A stretch of DNA of 64,000 nt from Vibrio sinensis (GTDB taxonomy: Bacteria; Pseudomonadota; Gammaproteobacteria; Enterobacterales; Vibrionaceae): positions 1 through 64,000 of the forward strand of contig NZ_QVMU01000021.1 in the NCBI RefSeq assembly GCF_003605645.1. Reading direction: 5' to 3'. The notes below the pieces were generated by a model that worked only from the letters and a program-made list of their open reading frames with translations, was not told the origin of the DNA and made no database searches. A program made the position numbers and the translations under genes. This document shows, piece after piece, positions 1 through 8,144 of the stretch. Position 1 is the stretch's first letter. Every line of letters starts with the position of its first letter.

Positions 1-385
1 TATTATTTGGTCTGCATTCATAGTGTTTACTCATTTTATTGTGGTGATAAAAGTGAGATCACTAAACATCATGAATGTTCTTATCTTTATGAATTATTTT
101 ACTATTTTTCTCATATTTGAGGGGATACCTCAGGGACAGGCACTTTAACTCTTAATAGTTTACAACGGACAGGCGTTTTAAAAACTAGGTATACGCTGAT
201 TGAGATTGAAGTAAGCACTTTCAAATTAGCTACGTTAATAGCGAATATTCAGTCACATAGAGAAAATTACGACTTTTTAATGTTATCTAGTTAGGAGTGA
301 AGCGCAGATTCTAAAAAATAGTCGCGGAAGTTATTGATCGTATTTCTAAGGGATATGTTGAAGTGGAAAAATAGAGCAGGTTGTT
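1..385. other. Left-end intergenic region with GGACAG-type repeats
   Basis: No convincing gene was found here. The stretch is AT-rich. It contains two short related words, GGGACAGGCAC near 132 and CGGACAGGCG near 165. These resemble the reverse complement of the TGTCCC words on the other side of the neighbouring transposase. They may be the flanking recognition sequences of that element, but this is inference from similarity only. Confidence 0.35.
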
Positions 386-1360
386 TTATCCATCCAATCT
401 TAATAGATGAATCCGTTTTTTACTTAAAGCATGCTTGGCGATTTCTGCGTTATAGATACAGCCTACAGCGGTACTTCGATGCTTCTCTAATTCAGTACAG
501 CCTTTCAGCCAATTATATTGGTTTATATTGAGTCGTCGTAGTATTGGTGGGATAACGGAATTTAAAGATGCTTTGCCATCCCGATATTGACGTGCAGTCC
601 AGTCAACCAATTCGATATAATCCATCAAGCGAAATGGGATCCCATCTAGCTTTTCGTTGGTTGGGTTACCAATGAATGGATGCAGGCAAGGAGCTGTTTG
701 TTGCTGATTATTTAATGCTTCTAATCTAGCTTGAATAGAGGTGAACTCCGATGTTTCTGGCGTTGTAGCAACACCAGCCCTCAATGGATTTAAGTCGACA
801 TAAGCCATGGCAGCAGCTAGTGCCTGTTCATCAAGTAAAGCTTGGCTTTTAAAGCGGCTCTCCCAAAAATGCCCTCGGCACTTATCTTCCCGGTTTGCTT
901 GATAAGCGATGTCAAAGTTGAGCTCCTTCATAAACCAACTTAGATTCCACAAGCGAGAACGCCATGAGTCAATTATCGCTATAGATGCTTCTAATTCTGC
1001 GGTACTGGTTAATTGTCCGGCTAACCAACGCATAATGAGAGCAGGAAGCTTATGATCTTGCTGCCAGCGTTCGACCACCTCACGATCAGACAATGCCTGT
1101 GCTTTATCTCGGTTAATATGTACAACCAAATGATAGTGATTGCTCATAATTGCATAGGCGCAGATATCAATACAGTAGACCTGAGAAAGCGCATATATTT
1201 TCTGCTTTATCCAGTCTCGGCGATGTTCGTAGTTCTGCTCTGTTAGCGGGTCGACTCCACATAAGAAACTGCGTCTTACACAGCGCGAGGCACAATGATA
1301 ATACGGCGTTACATCGATAGAGATCTGCTGTTTTCTGGCTGTTGTCATCTTTAGCTTCAT
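386..1360 (-). CDS. IS200-like / REP-associated tyrosine transposase (RAYT), long form
   Basis: A 324-residue protein of the Y1 (HUH) transposase superfamily. These single-strand DNA endonucleases cut and join DNA through a catalytic tyrosine and a His-x-His metal site. The sequence shows the typical opening (PYYHCASRCVRR), the HUH motif inside SNHYHLVVHI around residue 75, and the FWESRFKSQALL block and DLNPLRAG motif of the RAYT-like branch. The C-terminal extension of about 100 residues makes it longer than classical IS200 transposases (about 150 residues) but matches a long form common in Vibrio and Shewanella. Two starts are possible, ATG at 1360 or at 1348. No terminal inverted repeats were found, so it is probably a domesticated or REP-type enzyme rather than a complete IS. 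Confidence 0.85.
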   Translation of the reverse strand: MKLKMTTARKQQISIDVTPYYHCASRCVRRSFLCGVDPLTEQNYEHRRDWIKQKIYALSQVYCIDICAYAIMSNHYHLVVHINRDKAQALSDREVVERWQQDHKLPALIMRWLAGQLTSTAELEASIAIIDSWRSRLWNLSWFMKELNFDIAYQANREDKCRGHFWESRFKSQALLDEQALAAAMAYVDLNPLRAGVATTPETSEFTSIQARLEALNNQQQTAPCLHPFIGNPTNEKLDGIPFRLMDYIELVDWTARQYRDGKASLNSVIPPILRRLNINQYNWLKGCTELEKHRSTAVGCIYNAEIAKHALSKKRIHLLRLDG

Positions 1361-1380
1361 GTGATTGTTGGTTCAATTAG

Positions 1381-1742
1381 CATAAAAAGACTAAAAATAA
1401 CGACAAGGTAGGATGTGTCAACATGCTACAAGGTTATCAACAATTCATACTTTGCTTACTTTATGGTGTGTGTCCTTTTAATATCATTCTTTTAATATTA
1501 ATCCCTAATATCAACAATAGGATAATAGCGTGTGTCCCGGTAATAATACTTGTGTCCCGGTAATAACGGTAATAGGAAATTTGATGAGGTATTTGTGGCT
1601 AACCAAAAATTGCCATAGTGGGTGGCATGTGGTTATAACAAGAAGTAATAGAAGATATTGAGTTAGTGAAAATAATGATTTAGGCGATACTCCGTAAATT
1701 ATTTACGTGGAGTACCGCGTTTTCAATTCCATGAAAGGCTGG
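1381..1742. other. Intergenic region between transposase and small membrane-peptide gene
   Basis: No open frame of note. It contains the TGTCCC repeats at 1531-1566. It also contains a long imperfect inverted repeat at about 1690-1717 (TACTCCGTAAAT facing ATTTACGTGGAGTA), which lies directly downstream of the small minus-strand gene and may end its transcript. No T-tract follows, so a terminator role is uncertain. Confidence 0.4.
1531..1566. repeat. Tandem 16-bp direct repeat TGTGTCCCGGTAATAA
   Basis: The 16-mer TGTGTCCCGGTAATAA occurs at 1531-1546 and identically at 1551-1566, a 20-bp period. The fragment CGGTAATA follows again directly after. A related TGTGTGTCC word lies near 1467. The repeats sit just upstream of the transposase gene, the position expected for REP/flanking repeats of RAYT-type elements. 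Confidence 0.55.
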
Positions 1743-1907
1743 TTACAAAACCCAAGAAAGGCTTAGTAACAAAGCTACTGCTGAAGTTGATAAAAACAAC
1801 ACTGCAAGCGTTGCAATTTCAGCTAGAGTAGAAGTTCCTGCCTGTGCAGTATTTTCTACGTTAGTAGTTTCTTCAGTGTCCAACATTGATAGAAGTGCTG
1901 AGTTCAT
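1743..1907 (-). CDS. Small single-span membrane peptide, function unknown
   Basis: A 54-residue frame starting MNSALLSMLDTEETT. It has an acidic/polar N-terminal half and then one continuous hydrophobic stretch (IATLAVLFLSTSAVALLL, about residues 31-48) ending LSWVL. On its own strand the start is preceded by AAGGTCGAGAAT, an acceptable Shine-Dalgarno at 6-9 bases. The composition (Ala/Thr/Leu/Ser) is that of a membrane peptide. I do not recognise a family. An imperfect inverted repeat lies just downstream. It is isolated, with no operon partner. Confidence 0.5.
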   Translation of the reverse strand: MNSALLSMLDTEETTNVENTAQAGTSTLAEIATLAVLFLSTSAVALLLSLSWVL

Positions 1908-2263
1908 ATTCTCGACCTTATGTAGTAATGTTTCAGAAGATGGTGTGAATTTTACTCAATATGTGAGCTTCGTCAAATAAAATATGTAATTTAATTACAA
2001 AGAATTTTAATAAGGTGGGATTAGTATTTCTAATTTGTATTTAAATGATGAATATAAGGCAGTGTTATTTTTTATAAAATAGATTAATCGATAAGTGTAT
2101 TTATATATTTAGGGGCTCGTATTACCTTGTCCTCCATATCCTATATACAATCCGTATATATCATTGCATTGCTTAGTACCTTTCGCTTAGCTAAAGGATC
2201 ATCCAGAAAACAACGAGATTAGTGTAAACTCCTTAGTGTATTCCCCGACCAAGAGACAGTATT
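1908..2263. other. AT-rich intergenic region
   Basis: No gene, repeat or convincing hairpin is seen. It is strongly AT-rich in 1960-2110, and should hold the promoters of the divergent genes on either side. Confidence 0.4.
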
Positions 2264-3073
2264 TTGCACCCTGAAGACAATCGAGTGAAAAAAGCAACGC
2301 GTATTGAAAGTGTCATGAACTCTGCACTGTGGCATTTAGGACAAAAAGATCTTACGGAAAGTGAGTTGCTCGCTAAGCTTAGAGTCAAAACTGACAATGA
2401 AGATTGGATAGCGGATACCTTAGAGAAACTTCGCGGCTTTGGCTACTTAAAGCCTGACAATGAATTTGCGCTAAAATTCGCAGAGCGTGCTTTTTCTAGT
2501 GAGTATGGCAGTGGGTACATCTTAGAAAAACTCAAAAAGAAAGGGCTTAGTGATGCGGTGATCAGGGATGCGATTACGAAAGTAAAAGATGAATTACGCA
2601 TTGATGAGCAATCGATCTTGAATGAGCGTATTAATAGCTATTATCAAGAATTTAATATGAGCAAAGAAAAGCTCATAGCGATGTTGCAAAAGAGAGGCTT
2701 TAGTTATTCTCAAGTCAATGAAGCGATAAAACAACACGCCTGCTTTCATCAACTGCAAACTAATCTGGAGATCAAAGCGGAAAAAGCAGATTTAGAAAAA
2801 GAAGTCTTGAAATATGCCCGAAAAGGAAAGGGAATGACGGTTATTCGCCAAGAGTTACGTCAACGGAAAATAGACACGACCGATCTTGATGTCTTAGTCG
2901 AAAAGTTAATCAACGCTGAGCAAATTGACTTTTATGGGGCCTGCTTAGAACAACTTGAAAAAAAACCTTACGACTTAAGCACACATAAAGAGCGCAGCAA
3001 AGCGTATGCTATGCTCAGTCGTAAAGGATTTTCTTCTGAAGAAATTCAGTTTGCTATGAGTGAGTTAAGCTAG
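2264..3073 (+). CDS. RecX-family-like protein, enlarged (about 260-269 residues)
   Basis: RecX proteins bind RecA filaments and modulate recombination. This protein shows the repeated three-helix RecX pattern several times: LWHLGQKDLTESELLAKL near residue 21, then a segment with LEKLKKKGLSDAVIRDAI near 90, LIAMLQKRGFSYSQVNEAI near 140, and AMLSRKGFSSEEIQFAM at the C-terminus. A normal RecX has about 150-165 residues and three repeats. This one is about 100 residues longer and seems to hold extra repeats. It is not next to recA. The longest frame starts with TTG at 2264; GTG at 2285 or ATG at 2315 are alternatives and no Shine-Dalgarno decides between them. The fold assignment is good; the role in RecA control is inferred. 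Confidence 0.7.
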   Translation: MHPEDNRVKKATRIESVMNSALWHLGQKDLTESELLAKLRVKTDNEDWIADTLEKLRGFGYLKPDNEFALKFAERAFSSEYGSGYILEKLKKKGLSDAVIRDAITKVKDELRIDEQSILNERINSYYQEFNMSKEKLIAMLQKRGFSYSQVNEAIKQHACFHQLQTNLEIKAEKADLEKEVLKYARKGKGMTVIRQELRQRKIDTTDLDVLVEKLINAEQIDFYGACLEQLEKKPYDLSTHKERSKAYAMLSRKGFSSEEIQFAMSELS

Positions 3074-3119
3074 TAAAGAGTTGATTTTTGATATGCTTTA
3101 TACCTAGGAAAATGAAGTA

Positions 3120-3139
3120 GCAACCGTATTACGGGTTGC
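3120..3139. terminator. Possible bidirectional terminator hairpin
   Basis: GCAACCGTA-t-TACGGGTTGC forms a stem with one bulged G between two convergent genes. The T-tract is poor on both sides, so confidence is limited. Confidence 0.4.
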
Positions 3140-3170
3140 CTATATTTAAGTTTCTTGGGTATATCCGGTA

Positions 3171-4787
3171 TTACTCAATAAAAACGCAGCGATTCTTCCC
3201 GGCGCGTTTTGCTTGATACATGGCTAAATCAGCCTTATGCATCAGTGATTCTAGATTTGTTTGTTGGCAAGAACAAATACAAGCGCCTACGCTGGCACTG
3301 ATCCTGAAATCATGTTCTGGCGTTACAGAAATAGGGTAACGTAATCGTTTGAGCAATGACTCGCTAAGTTGTTGTGGATTGCTCATCTGTTTGTCACTGT
3401 TGAGCAGTACCGCAAATTCATCCCCACCTAATCTCGCGAGTAAAGCTTCTGAACCGAACACCTTGTTCATGATCATCGCGACATGTTGTAACGCTTTATC
3501 ACCTGCAGCGTGGCCATAATTATCATTGATGGCTTTAAAGTTATCGAGGTCAATGTAAATCAAACAAACATGACGTTTTGATTCTTGCGCCGCTTTAAGC
3601 GTTTCTTCTGCTTGCGATTGAAATGCGCGTCGGTTGACTAGGTTAGTTAAGTCGTCGTTATTCGCTAAGTAATTAATACGTTGAATATCGAGATGCAAGC
3701 GCAACTGATATCGCGCCATAAAAAATGACAATACTAGGCTTAGCAACACGCCAAGTCGCATCAGCGAGTGGTGTAGTGCTAGTGAATCTGTAAAATCTAA
3801 TCGTTTATCAAACGCAGTATAAGAAACCAGTTTCCATGCTGTCGAATCGTTGTCAGTGACGTGGAATTGTTGAAAGCAGTACGGATTAATGCATCCGAGA
3901 GCGCCAACGGATTCGATGGTCATGAGCCCTTGGTCGGTTTCAATTTGTCCTGAATTTATGGATTGAATTTGTCCAGCTAATTCTGGAAACTGACTATAGA
4001 TGGTGTGCGTTGGTTTATCTTTAAACATAAAAGAGAACTCAAGCTCCGGATAGAGGTCGTTAAAGAGAAAATATCCATCTTTGTTTAGTAACATATAGTT
4101 GGTGCCACTATTTAAATTGAATAGTTCTAGTCCATCCATGAGATAACTCGCTCGGTAATTTACAACCACAATACCCCGTTTCTTTCCAGCAGAGTCAAAG
4201 ATAGGAGATGCTAAACGAATCACTGGTTTGAATGGTATTTCGATCCCATCATATTCAATGTTTAAATCGAGTGGTGATATATAAATTTGTTTGCTTGTTA
4301 GCGCTATTATTTCAGAAAAATAGTATCGGTCACTCTTATTCTGCAGTTCTGTTGTAGGTACGATTGTAGCGAGGTCCTGCTTGTAATTAATTCGAATAAT
4401 TTCGTTGCCATTGGTATCAAGATATCGGATTTGATCGTAGATCATTTTTCGTTGGCTAACGATTTTTAAAGCGTGATTAAACTTATCAAGTAGGCGCGCT
4501 TTGGTTTGATTATTATCAGGCTCGTGTACCCGGTAAATTTGTTGTTGTGCGAGGATGTCACTTAATAGGACTGTTTCTTTTACAACTGAACCCATGACCC
4601 ATTCAATGTACTCTTTTTTACCCTCTAACAGAGCAGCTTGTTGCACTTTGACATTACTTTTTTTTGTTTCAACTTCTGAGATTGAGTCGTAGTAAAAAAT
4701 GACTAAAGAAACGGATACCAATAAGGTGAATGTCAGCATGAAACGAGTGCAGAAAAATTTAAATTCTGAAAGAGTTAACTTGTTCAT
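3171..4787 (-). CDS. Membrane diguanylate cyclase with periplasmic Cache-like sensor
   Basis: A 538-residue protein predicted to make cyclic di-GMP from two GTP in response to an extracytoplasmic signal. Layout: transmembrane helix at about 15-31, a periplasmic domain of about 300 residues with Cache-type features (for example YYFSEIIALTSKQIYISPLDLN and SAGKKRGIVVVNYR), a second helix near 342-360, then a GGDEF domain beginning DDLTNLVNRRAF. The active-site motif is intact (LGGDEF, about 453-458). The RxxD inhibitory site five residues upstream is not visible. The start ATG at 4787 fits the hydrophobic leader. It is transcribed alone and lies next to a second diguanylate cyclase on the same strand. 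Confidence 0.88.
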   Translation of the reverse strand: MNKLTLSEFKFFCTRFMLTFTLLVSVSLVIFYYDSISEVETKKSNVKVQQAALLEGKKEYIEWVMGSVVKETVLLSDILAQQQIYRVHEPDNNQTKARLLDKFNHALKIVSQRKMIYDQIRYLDTNGNEIIRINYKQDLATIVPTTELQNKSDRYYFSEIIALTSKQIYISPLDLNIEYDGIEIPFKPVIRLASPIFDSAGKKRGIVVVNYRASYLMDGLELFNLNSGTNYMLLNKDGYFLFNDLYPELEFSFMFKDKPTHTIYSQFPELAGQIQSINSGQIETDQGLMTIESVGALGCINPYCFQQFHVTDNDSTAWKLVSYTAFDKRLDFTDSLALHHSLMRLGVLLSLVLSFFMARYQLRLHLDIQRINYLANNDDLTNLVNRRAFQSQAEETLKAAQESKRHVCLIYIDLDNFKAINDNYGHAAGDKALQHVAMIMNKVFGSEALLARLGGDEFAVLLNSDKQMSNPQQLSESLLKRLRYPISVTPEHDFRISASVGACICSCQQTNLESLMHKADLAMYQAKRAGKNRCVFIE

Positions 4788-4944
4788 TAAATAAGAGAAA
4801 TAGCGTTAATGTGAGAAGGATGGGATTATAGTGACTGAAGTCACAAATTGATAGAGGTGTGCCTGGGTGATTTTTTATCGTAACGATAATTATGCGTGCT
4901 AATTTACGACAACTTAAGTTTTGTCATTATACGCTTTGATATCT

Positions 4945-4984
4945 GACCTAAATAGGCGACAAATGTGCCGCGCCTATTTAGGTC
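4945..4984. terminator. Perfect 14-bp inverted repeat downstream of the second cyclase gene
   Basis: GACCTAAATAGGCG at 4945-4958 faces its exact complement at 4971-4984 across a 12-base loop. It lies 52-92 bases past the stop of the minus-strand cyclase gene, so it probably terminates or stabilises that transcript. No U-tract follows on either strand, so it is not a classical intrinsic terminator. Confidence 0.5.
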
Positions 4985-5036
4985 TTGCATGGTGGATTCA
5001 ATCTCTCAGAGGCCTATGGCCTACGTGTTATGAGTC

Positions 5037-6797
5037 TTAGTTTGTTTTTGCATTGAAAGGCTCGACATTTTTGATTTCAGAGATTTGAGGTTGGTTACTT
5101 TTTTCAATATCAGTAGGCGTATCTTGTTCTTGCTCACTTTTACTTGAATCAAGTTTGGTATGAATGGCTTGGCTACGACCATTGTGTTTCGCTTGATAAA
5201 GAGCTGTGTCGGCGGCTTTGATGAGCTCTTGGGTGGTGGCGTTGAGATCAGGGTAAGTAGTTACACCAATCGATACACCAAGTTGTCCTAGAGATAAGCC
5301 TTTCATATCAAGGTGCAGTTCACGCACAGATTCGACAATGTGATTCGCCAGAATCATCGATTCTTCAACGTCACAGTTTGGACTCAGCACCGCTAATTCT
5401 TCTCCGCCCAAACGACAAGCAACGTGATCTTCACCAATTGATCGCTTGAGTAAGTTGGCCACTTCTTTTAATACATAATCGCCGGCATCGTGACCAAAAT
5501 TATCGTTGAATCGTTTGAAGTGGTCTAAGTCGAGCATTAGCAGGGACATCGGTACTTGAGTTTGTCCTGACTTAACCCACTCATTTTCAATGACTTCTTC
5601 AAAGAAACGACGGTTAAATAGCCCGGTTAACGGGTCGCTTAATGCTTGCGAACGCAGTTTTTCTTGTAAGCTGAGGTTAGCCAACGCGAGCCCTAGATGC
5701 TCAGCAATGGTAAACGCAAGCTGTTTGGTTTCGAGGCTTATAGTCGAAGCACTTTGTTCAAAGTAGAGATGAAACATCCCGACTGTATTACCGTGTGCAG
5801 TCAAAGGCACACAAAGTGTAAGTCCGTCACCGTCGCATTTTTCCATATGACCACAAGGCAAATTATGATGTTCATCCTGGGATAAGTGATGTTTGCCTTT
5901 ACGCAATGCCCAGCAATCAAGTGGAGCATAGGTTTTTGCTGCAGGCCATTGCCCGCCCCAGTCCAATTTAATTTCAAGTTGGTTGCGAGATTCTCGCATA
6001 ATTGAAACACAACCATTGATGTTGCCCAGTAGGCGAGGAACGATATCCGCAACCACGGCTTGTGCTTCTTTAATATTGTTACATGCGGCAAGCATATTGG
6101 CTAAACGGTGCAGAAGTTCAATTTCTTGGGTACTTTTTCTTATCCGTTCCTCTTGTTTATCTCTTTCTTTATTGACCACTAGGAGGATTTGGCGGTTGCT
6201 AAACCAAGATGAGAAAACGAGTACGAGTAAGGAACTACCCAGTAAGACGACTACGATAAATTCAAGATCCCTCGCCATCGCGTAGAGGGTCGTCATTGGC
6301 ATTGCTAGACGTAGAATATAAGTTGCATCATGGCCGTGTTCATCTTTTTCTAATTCTAATTTTTTCGCCACATAGAGCAGTTCTTGATTGAGAGTAGGGC
6401 TATAGCGTTTCGAAATACCATCGCCACCACCAAGAGCAATAATGACTTCTGGGCGTTGGCTATGATCATCGAGTAACGCAATTTCTCTGCCGCTAAGTTG
6501 TGAATCGCCAAGAACTTTGCCAGTACTGTGAATAATGGTAAATCTTCGGCCAAAATTGGCTTGAGGCATTGTGGTGAGGAATCGGTCTATTTCAGCTGCT
6601 TCCATATCATAAAGATCAAGTTGGCGTTCTTGCATTTGGTAGCTGACATCATCGATGAGTCCAATCATATATCCGCTGACAATTTTGGTTAACCATTCAT
6701 CTAGGGTCCGATTGTAAAAATAGCCTCCAACAATCATGGATATGGCTAATGCCACGATGGGAAGATATTGAAATTGGCCAAATGACTTCTTCTTCAT
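5037..6797 (-). CDS. Membrane diguanylate cyclase with GAF domain (GGEEL)
   Basis: About 586 residues. A transmembrane helix lies near the N-terminus, followed by a short periplasmic domain of about 140 residues and a second helix around residue 180-200. Then come a charged coiled linker (ERDKQEERIRKSTQEIELL), a GAF domain with a Cys/His-rich stretch (CWALRKGKHH, NLPCGHMEKCDGD) and a GGDEF domain with an active-type GGEEL signature at about 464. No RxxD site is seen. A polar C-terminal tail of about 40 residues follows. The Cys/His residues in GAF could bind a metal or report redox state; that is inference. The ATG at 6797 was chosen because GGAGAAAC precedes it; a longer frame to 6839 has no such signal. 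Confidence 0.87.
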   Translation of the reverse strand: MKKKSFGQFQYLPIVALAISMIVGGYFYNRTLDEWLTKIVSGYMIGLIDDVSYQMQERQLDLYDMEAAEIDRFLTTMPQANFGRRFTIIHSTGKVLGDSQLSGREIALLDDHSQRPEVIIALGGGDGISKRYSPTLNQELLYVAKKLELEKDEHGHDATYILRLAMPMTTLYAMARDLEFIVVVLLGSSLLVLVFSSWFSNRQILLVVNKERDKQEERIRKSTQEIELLHRLANMLAACNNIKEAQAVVADIVPRLLGNINGCVSIMRESRNQLEIKLDWGGQWPAAKTYAPLDCWALRKGKHHLSQDEHHNLPCGHMEKCDGDGLTLCVPLTAHGNTVGMFHLYFEQSASTISLETKQLAFTIAEHLGLALANLSLQEKLRSQALSDPLTGLFNRRFFEEVIENEWVKSGQTQVPMSLLMLDLDHFKRFNDNFGHDAGDYVLKEVANLLKRSIGEDHVACRLGGEELAVLSPNCDVEESMILANHIVESVRELHLDMKGLSLGQLGVSIGVTTYPDLNATTQELIKAADTALYQAKHNGRSQAIHTKLDSSKSEQEQDTPTDIEKSNQPQISEIKNVEPFNAKTN

Positions 6798-7126
6798 TGT
6801 TTCTCCATAAACAAATCTATAAAAAAAGTGTCGTAGCATAGTGGGTATTTGAAATGATTCTAAATACTCAAAACCTTATTAATTATAATGATTTAGTGTT
6901 CGTGTTTGATTATTGAGTTTAGTTGTATATTGAGAGTAATAGTTTTTAATGGTGTATTTCTGTGCACTAAGTTCATATAGTGGCAAAATTCAAGCAGGTG
7001 ACAAAAATTAGTCAGTGATTTAGTTCGCAAACTAGCGTTGCATTCAATGTGTTAGAAGTTAGAGATAGAAAAATGCCCCACCAGTTTAGATGAGGCATGA
7101 TTTAAACTTAATGAAGTTATTTTGCG
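6798..7126. other. Intergenic region upstream of the cyclase and downstream of mglC
   Basis: AT-rich and without a gene. It should carry the promoter of the minus-strand cyclase near 6840-6950 and contains the mgl terminator at 7073-7098. Confidence 0.5.
7073..7098 (-). terminator. Terminator of the mglBAC operon
   Basis: On the minus strand ATGCCTC pairs with GGGGCAT (with one G-T pair) and is followed at once by TTTTTC. It lies 29-54 bases beyond the mglC stop. Confidence 0.65.
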
Positions 7127-8134
7127 TTATTTCTTATTCGCGTATTTCATTGAGTCTAGCGCTACAGCGAAGATAATGATGCCGCCTTTAATAATGTATT
7201 GCCAGTAAGGGCTAACACCAATGTAAGTCATACCATAGTTGATAACAGTGAAAATCAATACACCAGTAACAACGCCGGCGATACTACCCACGCCACCAGC
7301 AAAAGAAACGCCACCAACCACACACGCTGCGATGGCATCAAGTTCGTATAGGAAACCTAGGTTGTTGGTCGCACTACCGATACGTCCAGCTTCTAACATA
7401 CCACCGAAAGCATAGAATACACCGGAAAGGGCATACACTTTAAGTAGTGTTAGAGGTACGTTTACGCCTGATACTTTTGCTGCTTCTGGGTTACCACCAA
7501 CGGCGAAGATGTTCTTACCGAACACGGTTTTATTCCATAAAATCCACATGAAAGCGATGGCTATAATGGCGTAGAACGTGATGTAAGAGAACCTAAAATC
7601 ACCCATCTGGATAAAGCCTTGGGTAAAGGTAGTAAAACGCTCATCAAAGCCCGCGATAGGAGATGCACCGACGGCATCATAGTAGAGAGAGTTAACCCCA
7701 TATACGATAATCATCGTACCTAACGTCGCAATAAATGGGGTTACTTTTAGGTACGCAATGATAATACCATTTAAAAGACCGACGATTGCACCAACAAGAC
7801 AGACACTGATAATTACAGCGACGATAGGCACTTCACCAATCGATGGGAATACCTTGTTGACGTTGTCTACAGATTGCAGCAATGTCGCAGATAATACCGC
7901 AGCCAAACCAACTTGGCGACCCGCAGAAAGGTCAGTGCCTTGTGTGACGATCAATCCAGCTACACCCAATGCGATGATGACGCGCACAGAAGACTGAGTC
8001 AGAATATTACTTAAGTTACGCAGGCTTAAAAAAGAGGGTTCTTGAATGACGATGATGGCCAATAAAATGAACAATACCGCGTAAATTGCACCTTCTTTTA
8101 GGTGCTTCAATGCAAATGTTTTAACAGCATCCAT
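7127..8134 (-). CDS. mglC: Galactose/methyl-galactoside ABC transporter permease MglC
   Basis: A 335-residue inner-membrane permease of the ribose/galactose branch of ABC importers, with about eight to ten hydrophobic helices. The family signatures are clear: LTQSSVRVIIALGVAGLIVTQGTDLSAGRQVG near the N-terminus, a GLLNGIIIAYLKVTPFIATLGT stretch, and FAVGGNPEAAKVSGVNV in the middle. It forms the channel for sugar delivered by MglB and powered by MglA. AAGGA lies 8 bases before the ATG. Only 10 bases separate it from the end of mglA. It is the last gene of the operon. Confidence 0.95.
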   Translation of the reverse strand: MDAVKTFALKHLKEGAIYAVLFILLAIIVIQEPSFLSLRNLSNILTQSSVRVIIALGVAGLIVTQGTDLSAGRQVGLAAVLSATLLQSVDNVNKVFPSIGEVPIVAVIISVCLVGAIVGLLNGIIIAYLKVTPFIATLGTMIIVYGVNSLYYDAVGASPIAGFDERFTTFTQGFIQMGDFRFSYITFYAIIAIAFMWILWNKTVFGKNIFAVGGNPEAAKVSGVNVPLTLLKVYALSGVFYAFGGMLEAGRIGSATNNLGFLYELDAIAACVVGGVSFAGGVGSIAGVVTGVLIFTVINYGMTYIGVSPYWQYIIKGGIIIFAVALDSMKYANKK

Positions 8135-8144
8135 AATACATTCC

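Noticed and set aside
5983..6285. 100-codon frame opposite the second cyclase gene
   Set aside because: Complement of a real coding region, with no independent support.
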